This document shows positions 46,041-53,796 of a DNA stretch of 64,000 bases, one piece after another. The notes under the pieces are model-generated. The model saw only the letters and a list, made by a program, of their open reading frames with translations, made no database searches and was not told the origin of the DNA. Within the stretch, counting starts at the first letter, position 1. Every line of letters starts with the position of its first letter. Source of the DNA: Pararhodonellum marinum (GTDB lineage: Bacteria > Bacteroidota > Bacteroidia > Cytophagales > Cyclobacteriaceae); contig NZ_JACEFJ010000010.1 in NCBI RefSeq assembly GCF_015354735.1, positions 124,001 to 188,000 on the forward strand, written 5' to 3'. The position numbers and the translations under genes were made by a program.

Positions 46041-46413
46041 CTTCCAGCTGCCGCCGAAGGCTTATACTTCACTGAGAAAGGGGGTAACTTACGAAAAAAA
46101 AAATCTTGATACGATTCCCAAAAACCCACAGAGCCTGTCCCAAAAATCGGGAGGTAAAACTCCAAGTCTAGAGTCAGGTACCTATTTGTGGGCAAAATCA
46201 TTCTCAATTACAATTCCCTACAATTTAACCTTCCGTGGATCAAGGTAGGCATTTATCATAGTTCAAATTATCTCATTTACCACCAGATAAACATGTATAG
46301 TGGTTAATCTCTCATGGCCAATCTCTGGTGATTGATACATAATATTATTAAATTCATGTTGTTTTTGATGCTGGTTTAAAGCTGGAGAGTCAAAATTTTA
46401 AACAATTATTACA
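46041..46413. other. Non-coding stretch inside the decayed segment
   Basis: About 370 bases with stops in all frames and no recognised feature. It lies between the TlpA and PQQ-dehydrogenase remnants and may contain unrecognisable gene debris. Confidence 0.4.
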
Positions 46414-46744
46414 ATGAAAGTACTTAAATGGTTTATAGGTATAACACTTTTGGTACTGGGAATTTCGGCTATTTTGCTTTATACGAAATGCCGGGTTAAA
46501 AGGTCTAATTAAAGTGCATTATTGGTGATTACGTGGTGTTTTCCAATTGTAAATTGGTATTGATAGAAGGGTGTAGTTGCAAACTACACCCACATCCAGC
46601 TAGAGTATGAATAAGGTTTCAAGTGGTGTATGGAACAGGATCAAAAGGGCAGAATTTCCAATAGCTTCATTTGGTGTAGATGAAAAAAACGAGATGTACA
46701 TTTGCGGATTTGATGGGAGAATTTACAGGTTTGTGTTTGAGTAA
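46414..46744 (+). pseudogene. Remnant of a second PQQ sugar dehydrogenase gene
   Basis: The 3' part (46607-46744) encodes RAEFPIASFGVDEKNEMYIC and GFDGRIYRFVFE before a stop. It parallels the end of the intact gene at 43740 (RANFPVSSFGVDQSNELYLC, GFDGNIYKFGFE). An ATG at 46414 opens a short frame with one membrane helix (KVLKWFIGITLLVLGISAIL) that ends at 46512 and could be the 5' end of the same lost gene. The propeller between them is missing. Assignment of the 5' piece is tentative. Confidence 0.7.
46571..46589. repeat. Palindrome GTGTAGTTGCAAACTACAC
   Basis: Eight-base inverted repeat around GCA, nearly identical to the element at 45001-45015. It lies inside the PQQ-dehydrogenase remnant, where it might mark the junction of the deletion. 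Confidence 0.55.
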
Positions 46745-47006
46745 GTACACTTTTTTTAAACCTAAAAAACCAGCATTTTAAATTTGCAGAGGTACCAGTG
46801 AGGTCAACTCGGCAGAATTAGTCACATTAAATGACAATTTTTCAGTTTTCAGTGAAATGAATTCGTAAAAACAGCCCGTTCTACCCAATGTAACATTTGT
46901 TACTGTAATCACCATTTTTTGAAAGTATTTTTAAAATATACAAAATCAAGACCACTCCCGGTCTCGATATAGTTTGCCTGACAATTCAACCCAAAATTAA
47001 ATCCAC

Positions 47007-48263
47007 ATGAAATCACAGTTCAAAGTATTAATAATAGGTGGGGGTACAGCAGGGATAATGACAGCTGCCCAACTTTTGAAAAAAAACAAAAATTTGGACA
47101 TTGCCATTATAGATCCCTCTGACAAGCATTATTATCAACCGGCCTGGACTTTGGTTGGTGCTGGGACCTATGATTTCAAAAAAACCGCAAGGCCATTAAA
47201 GGACCTTATTCCAAAAGGGGCCATTTGGATCAAGGATTTTGCGACAGGATTTAAGTCAGATGAAAACAAAGTGACTACAAAAAATCACGGAGACATCAGT
47301 TATGAATACCTGGTGGTGGCCCCAGGCTTGGTGATGGAGCTTGACCAGATTGAGGGATTGAAGGAATCGTTGGGTAATGATTCAGTGTGCAGCATTTATA
47401 CCGATCCGGAGCATACTTGGAAGCTACTCAAAAATTTCAAAGGCAAAAATGCAATTTTCACACAGCCCACCACTCCAATCAAATGTGGAGGAGCTCCACA
47501 AAAGATTGCCTATTTGGCTGCAGATCTGTTTAAGAAAAAGAAGTTTGATGCCAATGTTGTCTTTGCCACTCCCGGTTCCGTGCTTTTTGGGGTGAAAGAA
47601 ATTCGGGAAACACTTGAGAAGGTGGTGGAACGCTACGGCATATTTTTCAAACCTTTTTATGCCCCGATTAAAATTGATCCGGAAAAAAAGATCGTCACTT
47701 TTAAATATGTGGGAGAAAATCTAACAAAGAGCCAAGAAAATCAATCAAAAGAAATCGGGGAAAAGATTTCTGAGGACGGACTGGTGGAAATGCCCTATGA
47801 TTTGCTTCACCTTGCTCCTCCTCAAGCTGCACCCAAGTTTATCAAAGAATCGGATTTGGTCAATGATGCTGGATGGTTGGACGTTGACATAAATTCCTTG
47901 CAGCACAAAAAATACAGCAATATTTTTGGGTTGGGAGATGTAGCAGGCCTGCCTACCGCCAAAACAGGGGCAGCCATCAGAAAGCAAGTGCCAGTGGTGG
48001 TGGAAAATCTATTATTCCTTATGAACAACAAGATAGCTTTGGATAAATCCTACAAGGGGTATTCTTCTTGCCCGCTCTTAACAGGTTATGGCAAAATGGT
48101 TTTGGCTGAATTTGATTATGAAGGTAATTTTATCCCTGATCCAAAATTAAAACAGATGTTGGTTTTCAATAGTGACAAGGAACATTGGAGGCTTTGGATG
48201 CTAAAGAAATATGGGCTTCCTTACCTGTATTGGAACAAAATGATGAAGGGGTCGATGGTATAA
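47007..48263 (+). CDS. Sulfide:quinone oxidoreductase-like flavoprotein
   Basis: Membrane-associated flavoprotein of the sulfide:quinone reductase type, which oxidises sulfide to polysulfide or elemental sulfur and passes electrons to quinone. The FAD motif is VLIIGGGTAGIMTA, with HYYQPAWTLVGAG and the Cys residues at 128 (DSVCSIY), 160 (PIKCGGAPQKI) and 355 (YSSCPLLTGYG). These fall at the positions of the three conserved cysteines of characterised SQRs. GLGDVAGLPTAKTGAA is the second FAD contact. A hydrophobic/basic C-terminus (WRLWMLKKYGLPYLYWNKMM) suits membrane attachment. 418 residues is normal. It stands alone on the plus strand. Confidence 0.9.
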   Translation: MKSQFKVLIIGGGTAGIMTAAQLLKKNKNLDIAIIDPSDKHYYQPAWTLVGAGTYDFKKTARPLKDLIPKGAIWIKDFATGFKSDENKVTTKNHGDISYEYLVVAPGLVMELDQIEGLKESLGNDSVCSIYTDPEHTWKLLKNFKGKNAIFTQPTTPIKCGGAPQKIAYLAADLFKKKKFDANVVFATPGSVLFGVKEIRETLEKVVERYGIFFKPFYAPIKIDPEKKIVTFKYVGENLTKSQENQSKEIGEKISEDGLVEMPYDLLHLAPPQAAPKFIKESDLVNDAGWLDVDINSLQHKKYSNIFGLGDVAGLPTAKTGAAIRKQVPVVVENLLFLMNNKIALDKSYKGYSSCPLLTGYGKMVLAEFDYEGNFIPDPKLKQMLVFNSDKEHWRLWMLKKYGLPYLYWNKMMKGSMV

Positions 48264-48447
48264 GAGTTGCTCCTTTCTGAAATTTTATTAATTTTCCAAT
48301 AAATTTACCATTGATATTTGCCTCTTTAACCCCCTTTGTCTATATAATATTCAGTTTGATGATGCCTATTGGTCAATGGCTTCGGCTTTCATTTTATAGG
48401 GCAGAACCAGGTCATATGATAAAAACCATAAACCCTGTAGTAGAGAA

Positions 48448-49875
48448 TCAGGCACCTTTTTCAGCCAAATGCTGATCAAGGATTGCACGGATATTTCCGG
48501 AAGGTCTATCCGCAGAGGGATCAATGATTTTTCCCGCTTGATCCAGCAGTATAAATCTTGGTATAGAATTGACCATAAAATGTTGGTTGAGTTCAGACTT
48601 CCAACCATTTTCAGCAAACCACTGAAGGCCTTCCATGTTTTTGGCTTTGACCATCTTTTCCCATGGTGCTCTTGTATCATCGATCGATACCGTTAAAAAT
48701 GCCACGGGTTCATCTTTGAATTCCTCTTTCAATTTATCCCAATAGGGATGTTCAGCGATGCATGGCTTACACCATGTCGCCCAAATATCAATATAAACCA
48801 GGTTACCCTTCAGATCACTCAGTTTCACTTCCTCACCCTCAACGTTGGTGAAGGTAAAATCGGGAACATCTTTTCCGGGACTGATGGGTTCCCATTTAGC
48901 CTTTAATTTATTAAGTTTTTCAGCATATTTTGGAGTCTCATTTTCTTTCATGAATTTTTCATAAGATGCTTTAACATGCACAGGTCCCCGATAATCCAAA
49001 TTGGATTTAATGGCGGTAAAATAAAAATGATCTTTCACAGTTTTATCTTTCAACAATGAGTCCATGGCAAGCATCCCCGCTTTTTCATAGGCATTTTCAC
49101 CTGAGGCAAATGAACTGTCCCTTTCCAAGATTTCACCAGCAAGATTTGAAACTCGTATATCGATGAGCGTGGTGTAGCTCCATACATTGAGCAGGTGATT
49201 TTGGTCTAGGGGAATGGCATTCAATTTAGCGTTTACTTGGTCCATAGGAAAATCTATGGAATCCTGTGGCTTTTTGGTAATGGATGCTTGATACATGGGA
49301 TACTGATAATCATAAACGAGGGGTGCATAGGTGAAATAAGCTTCTTCTTTGGCGACAAAATCAGGATCAAGATTTTCCTGCTTGCTGTATTCCACAAATT
49401 TGACTCTTGATCGTGTAAATAGGCTGTCCTTAATTTGGAGGTACTCCTCTTTTGGTTTTTCCATCAACTCCATCGGATAGGTCAATCCGATTTCAGTCTC
49501 GGTTTTGGCCTTTTCAAATAGGTACCTGATTTCTTTCTCATGATCTCCATTGACCTCAAAAGTGCCCGATAGATCTTTGGCATCTGCGGAAACATAAATA
49601 CTGTCTCCTGGGCTTAAGTAGAGGTTCAAGTAGGTTCGCCCTGAATATAAAGAGTAGCTAGAAGGTTCATCCCCTTCAAATACCAGTTTAAAATTACCAT
49701 CCTCATCCACTTTACTATTTGCAATATCTCCTTCCTGAAATAATGTGATTTCCTGTTCATCAAGATTGGTTATTTTCCCTGATATGATGATAGTTGGATC
49801 CTGAGGTTCTGATTTTTGGGCACAGCTGTACGACAAAATCAAAATTATCAAAGAGAAATTGAGGAGCTTTTTCAA
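48448..49875 (-). CDS. TlpA-like thiol-disulfide reductase lipoprotein
   Basis: Periplasmic thioredoxin-fold lipoprotein (lipobox ILSYSC). The N-terminal domain resembles DUF4369-type beta-sandwich domains (IIISGKITNLDEQEITLFQE). A long helical middle follows, then a C-terminal TlpA domain (about 335-475) with VPDFTFTNVEGEEVKLSDLK and the redox motif WATWCKPCIAEHPYW. It probably keeps extracytoplasmic thiols reduced, for instance in cytochrome maturation or stress repair; the client is unknown. The C-terminal tip of a close paralogue survives at 45960-46040. Confidence 0.9.
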   Translation of the reverse strand: MKKLLNFSLIILILSYSCAQKSEPQDPTIIISGKITNLDEQEITLFQEGDIANSKVDEDGNFKLVFEGDEPSSYSLYSGRTYLNLYLSPGDSIYVSADAKDLSGTFEVNGDHEKEIRYLFEKAKTETEIGLTYPMELMEKPKEEYLQIKDSLFTRSRVKFVEYSKQENLDPDFVAKEEAYFTYAPLVYDYQYPMYQASITKKPQDSIDFPMDQVNAKLNAIPLDQNHLLNVWSYTTLIDIRVSNLAGEILERDSSFASGENAYEKAGMLAMDSLLKDKTVKDHFYFTAIKSNLDYRGPVHVKASYEKFMKENETPKYAEKLNKLKAKWEPISPGKDVPDFTFTNVEGEEVKLSDLKGNLVYIDIWATWCKPCIAEHPYWDKLKEEFKDEPVAFLTVSIDDTRAPWEKMVKAKNMEGLQWFAENGWKSELNQHFMVNSIPRFILLDQAGKIIDPSADRPSGNIRAILDQHLAEKGA

Positions 49876-50024
49876 AATAGGTTGGATTTAAGCATTTTAT
49901 GGATTAATTCAGGACAGATGGTCTATTACCCGTTAGACTTTGTCAATTCTAAATTTATTACTAACCTTTTAAAATTAAAAGTTAAAAAACAATAAAAATC
50001 TTTTTTAGAACAATCCACTTTATA

Positions 50025-50372
50025 TCAATCAACATTATGGATTTCAGGTGCATTCATACCGATTGGGTACTCACTGCGTACCGAATCTCCTAAGGTAAAA
50101 GCATACGCTGTGCGTATACAATGTGAAAGTTTGCGGTCACTCCAACCTTTTCCGTAGCGGTCGGCTAGTTTGACTGATAATTTTTTGACTACCTCTTTAC
50201 CATATTCTGCCCTTTTGTTATACAACACTTCTTCTTTGATTCGCTTGCCGATATTCCAATGCATAAGACAAACCTCAGCATGGGCTGTTGTTGACAAAAG
50301 GCTGCGTTTACCCTCTATAATTTGGCAAACATCACAGAATAATTTGGGGGCATTTTTTTCTACATCTTCCAT
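50025..50372 (-). pseudogene. Truncated DUF1016/YhcG-type N-terminal domain gene
   Basis: About 115 residues match the N-terminal domain of DUF1016 (YhcG-like) proteins, whose full forms of about 330-380 residues carry a C-terminal PD-(D/E)XK nuclease-like domain. Visible family segments are HAEVCLMHWNIGKRIKEEVL, EYGKEVVKKLSVKLADRYGK and GWSDRKLSHCIRTAYAF. After that the sequence departs (SEYPIGMNAPEIHNVD) and stops. The nuclease part is missing, so the gene is probably inactive as such. Confidence 0.75.
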
Positions 50373-50382
50373 CGCTAACTAT

Positions 50383-50542
50383 TTAATTTCCTGGAACTTG
50401 CTTCTTATGGTAGTTGACATATTTTGAAACAAAATTAAGCCATACGAAATCTTCCTTTCTACCGAAGAATAGACCTTCCTTTTAGTTTAGCTGTTTCAAT
50501 CCACTCTTCAGTTAGCTCTTCAAGTATTTCCTCAATATCCAA
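50383..50542 (-). pseudogene. Possible frameshifted small gene upstream of the DUF1016 stub
   Basis: Two overlapping minus-strand frames have protein-like composition: LDIEEILEELTEEWIETAKL in one frame, then LFFGRKEDFVWLNFVSKYVN and YHKKQVPGN ending at 50383 in another. Joined by a frameshift near 50470 they would form one small acidic-then-basic protein ending 10 bases before the DUF1016 start. I do not recognise it. Confidence 0.3.
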
Positions 50543-50680
50543 CTAATCCCATAAAATGTCAATCCTTCTAAATACCCATTAGAGACAAAAAACGCACTGA
50601 CCACCAATTAACTTCCCCCTCCACCTTGCCTTCCTCCCCATTTTTTCCCATTTTAAGCAAAACAAAAAAAACACCAACCC

Positions 50681-52339
50681 ATGACCTTCAAAAAACACCT
50701 CTCACTTTTCACCATCCTCTTACTCTTTTTATCCCAAACCACCTTTTCCCAATCCCTAGACAAACCCAATATCCTTTGGATTTCCGTGGAAGATATCAGC
50801 CCTATGTTGGAAGTTTACGGGGATCAAAGCATCAAAACACCTAACATAGACCGTTTGGCCAATGAGGGGATTACTTATACCCATGCCTACTCCACGGTTG
50901 GGGTTTGTGCCCCAAGCCGTAGCAGCATCATTACTGGGATGTATCCCGTAAGTATCGGTTCACACAACATGCGGACAGGGCCCCACTACGCCTTCCGGGA
51001 ACCTGAAAACGAAACCTACAAAGATTACTATGCCCAAAAGGACATCAAAGGAAGAAATGTGCCTGAATATGCTACGGTTCCTCCGCCCTTTGTCAAATGC
51101 TTTACCGAATACCTGAGGGCAGTAGGCTATTACACTTCCAACAATGCCAAAACAGATTATCAGTTCAATTCCCCCATCACTGCCTGGGATGAAATCGGAA
51201 GGGAAGCCACCTATAAAAATCGGGCAGCAGGACAACCTTTCTTTGCCGTGTTCAACCACGAAATCACCCATGAGTCCAGGATTTTTATGAAAAAGGAGGA
51301 TCCCATGTTGGCAGACAAAAGCAAGGTCATAATTCCCAAATACTTCCCCGAACTGCCCGTGGTCAGACAGGATGTGGGCAGGGCTTATTCCAATATCATG
51401 GAATTGGACAAACAGGTAGGTGATATGTTAAGGTCTTTGGAAGAGGAGGGGTTGTTGGACAAGACCATCATTTTCTTTTGGTCAGACCATGGAGGGCCAC
51501 TGCTGAGACAAAAAAGGGCAGTGGGCAATTCCGGTCTGCATGTCCCTCTGATAGTGAGAATGCCCAATGGTGAGATGGGTGGCAGTAAAATCGATGACCT
51601 AGTTTCTTTGATGGACCTTGGGCCAACGGTGATGTCCTTAGCAGGAGTAGAACCACCGGATTATATGCATGGCAGGGCTTTTTTGGGACCTCACAAAACC
51701 AAAACCCCGAATCAATATGCCTTTGGCTCGGCAGATAGGTTTGATGAAGCCGTGGATATGAGCAGATCGGTGATCGATGGGCGGTATGTGTATATTAGGA
51801 ATTTCAGGCCAGAACTACCTTTGATTTACAGGAACGCCTACAGAGAACAGATTGACATGACCAGAGCCATGATAGAAATGGATCAAAAAGGAGAACTGAC
51901 AGGGGGTGCGGCTTATATATTCATGAAAACCAAACCTGTGGAGGAATTGTATGACCTCCAAGATGATCCAGATGAAATAAATAACCTAGCGGATTCCCCT
52001 GAGCACCAAGCCAAATTGAAGGAACTCAGAAATGCCCTGTCTGCCTGGCAACTGGAAATCGGTGATTTGGGTTTTGTTCCCGAGTATGACCTGGTCAATA
52101 TGATGTGGCCTGGAATGGTGCAGCCCGAAACTGCCCCGGTCAAGTTTGAAACTTCCGGTAATCAGCTTAAGCTGAGCTCAGAAACTGAGGGTGCCAGCAT
52201 TGCCTATCAGATAGGAGAGGAGATTGGGGGGAAACATTGGCACCTATACCATCAACCCATTCCTACAGGAAAAAAAGTGGCTGCAAGGGCAGTGAGAATC
52301 GGTTACAAGACATCTTCCATCAGCCAATTTGAAAACTAG
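50681..52339 (+). CDS. Sulfatase with C-terminal beta-hexosaminidase-C-like domain
   Basis: S1 sulfatase with a Sec signal (FTILLLFLSQTTFSQ). The first metal motif reads WISVEDISPMLEVYG, with Glu-Asp replacing the usual Asp-Asp, and the maturation motif is CAPSR at Cys76-Arg80 (GVCAPSRSSIITGMYP). GYYTSNNAKTDYQF, FNHEITHESR and IFFWSDHGGPLLRQKRAVG carry the later active-site elements; this pattern fits the heparan-N-sulfatase-like branch. A last 75-residue segment (VKFETSGNQLKLSSETEGAS, KKVAARAVRIGY) resembles the CHB_HEX_C-type domain. It is convergent with the membrane protein gene ending at 52347. Confidence 0.9.
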   Translation: MTFKKHLSLFTILLLFLSQTTFSQSLDKPNILWISVEDISPMLEVYGDQSIKTPNIDRLANEGITYTHAYSTVGVCAPSRSSIITGMYPVSIGSHNMRTGPHYAFREPENETYKDYYAQKDIKGRNVPEYATVPPPFVKCFTEYLRAVGYYTSNNAKTDYQFNSPITAWDEIGREATYKNRAAGQPFFAVFNHEITHESRIFMKKEDPMLADKSKVIIPKYFPELPVVRQDVGRAYSNIMELDKQVGDMLRSLEEEGLLDKTIIFFWSDHGGPLLRQKRAVGNSGLHVPLIVRMPNGEMGGSKIDDLVSLMDLGPTVMSLAGVEPPDYMHGRAFLGPHKTKTPNQYAFGSADRFDEAVDMSRSVIDGRYVYIRNFRPELPLIYRNAYREQIDMTRAMIEMDQKGELTGGAAYIFMKTKPVEELYDLQDDPDEINNLADSPEHQAKLKELRNALSAWQLEIGDLGFVPEYDLVNMMWPGMVQPETAPVKFETSGNQLKLSSETEGASIAYQIGEEIGGKHWHLYHQPIPTGKKVAARAVRIGYKTSSISQFEN

Positions 52340-52346
52340 TGGTTAA

Positions 52347-53621
52347 CTATTCTTTCATAAATGGTATCGTTCCGAGACTATAGGCCGGTGTACTTGTATT
52401 GACCTTAACTTCCAAGTAATGCCGACCAGACGCTAAGTCACCAACATCTACAAAAGTAATCAGGCCTTTTCTGTTTTCGGTTTGATGGAAATAAAAAAGC
52501 CAATCTGGGTTTACCAATTCCTCACCATCCAGAAATATGGCATACACTTTATTCATGCAGTTGAGCTTATTTTGATCCGCTTGATCATTGGAGTCCTTGA
52601 GTTCATCGGGTTTCAATCCACACACCTCCATCATTTTCTTTTCGAAGACCAGTTGGTGTTTCAATCGCAGCTCTAAAAAACGTCCTGAAACAATCGGTGA
52701 AGGGGTTTCCAATATATAAGAAGACCAAATTTGATTCCTGTCTTCAAAATGGCCACTGAATAGTGTCATGCCAGCCGACCGGGAATAAAACTTAATAAAA
52801 CTGAATGCGCTTTCGTCTTGAGCTTGTTGCAGCCTATGTTGCCCCAAGAATGAAAAGGCAATAAAAAGAACAAAAAAGCCAATGAGGTATCCTTTCCTCA
52901 AATTGCTGGCAAAAACATAATAAATGGATCGGTAGAATCTGGAAAAGGTGACCCAGCCCAGAAAGCGGTGAATGGGATAGTAGATTTTCGCTATCCACTT
53001 GTTTTTGCGGTAAATCCCCAAGCCTATAAAATCAACGACCAATACCATAAATATTGAAATCAGAAACAAATCTATGTTAAGGTTCATCCATTGAGCCATG
53101 GAAAACCCGAAGCTTTGCAACAGGCAGGCCACTACAAACAAAAAAGCGACAAAAAGGGTGACACTAGCCATCACCCCAAGGATCAGCATGATTAGGAAAA
53201 AACAAGTGGCAAAAATCGAACTGCATATTTTTTCCAGATTTATGATCTGGTTTTCCAAACTGGGAAGGGACTTTATTTTATTTTCAAATTGGGGTTGGTA
53301 TCCCAGTTTTTCGGTCTGAATGCCTTTTGGAAAAGTGTAGGTCAGCCCGATAAGCCCCACCCATACACTGCGCAAAAAAAGGTGAACCAACAAGCCGAGA
53401 ATCAAGACATACACCACTTGTTCCAGCCCGGTGAATACCCCAAACAAATTACCTGAAAGTGCCTCAGCACGCATAAAATTAGAGAGGGATCTGATTTTTT
53501 CAGGCAATTGGAGCAACCCAATCAATACCAAACCTGAAAGCAATATTTCGGGCTCCCAAGAATTCTGTTGAACTCTTTTCAGCCATTTGGGTATCGTTTT
53601 TTTGGTAGGGATAGGTTCCAT
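52347..53621 (-). CDS. Uncharacterised multi-pass membrane protein
   Basis: I do not recognise this family. The 424 residues contain about six hydrophobic helices: ILLSGLVLIGLLQL, VVYVLILGLLVHLFL, CFFLIMLILGVMASVTLFVA, LFVVACLLQSFG, LFLISIFMVLVVDFIGLGIY and LIGFFVLFIAFSFLG. A C-terminal extracytoplasmic domain of about 150 residues has beta-rich character (VSGRFLELRLKHQLVFEKKM, SGRHYLEVKVNT) and two Cys residues. It is transcribed divergently from the MG2/plug protein gene with about 175 bases between the starts, suggesting shared control or function. Confidence 0.75.
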   Translation of the reverse strand: MEPIPTKKTIPKWLKRVQQNSWEPEILLSGLVLIGLLQLPEKIRSLSNFMRAEALSGNLFGVFTGLEQVVYVLILGLLVHLFLRSVWVGLIGLTYTFPKGIQTEKLGYQPQFENKIKSLPSLENQIINLEKICSSIFATCFFLIMLILGVMASVTLFVAFLFVVACLLQSFGFSMAQWMNLNIDLFLISIFMVLVVDFIGLGIYRKNKWIAKIYYPIHRFLGWVTFSRFYRSIYYVFASNLRKGYLIGFFVLFIAFSFLGQHRLQQAQDESAFSFIKFYSRSAGMTLFSGHFEDRNQIWSSYILETPSPIVSGRFLELRLKHQLVFEKKMMEVCGLKPDELKDSNDQADQNKLNCMNKVYAIFLDGEELVNPDWLFYFHQTENRKGLITFVDVGDLASGRHYLEVKVNTSTPAYSLGTIPFMKE

Positions 53622-53796
53622 ATGCGATAAGTACCAATGCTATTTATCGAACAATTTAATTATTCCAAACAAATTCCAAGAATTTATAGAGAATCAATTT
53701 TTCGGTCTTTTGCTAAAAATGGAAGCATTAAACTATTCTGGCTATAAATACTGTTATTATGGTAGCATTAGATACTTAAAGTCCAAATCAAAACCC

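Noticed and set aside
45609-46075. Plus-strand open frames opposite hicA and the TlpA remnant
   Set aside because: They are antisense to better supported features and have no domain-like sequence.
53587-53796. Extended start of the MG2/plug protein
   Set aside because: It would overlap the divergent membrane protein gene and precedes a standard signal peptide at 53797.
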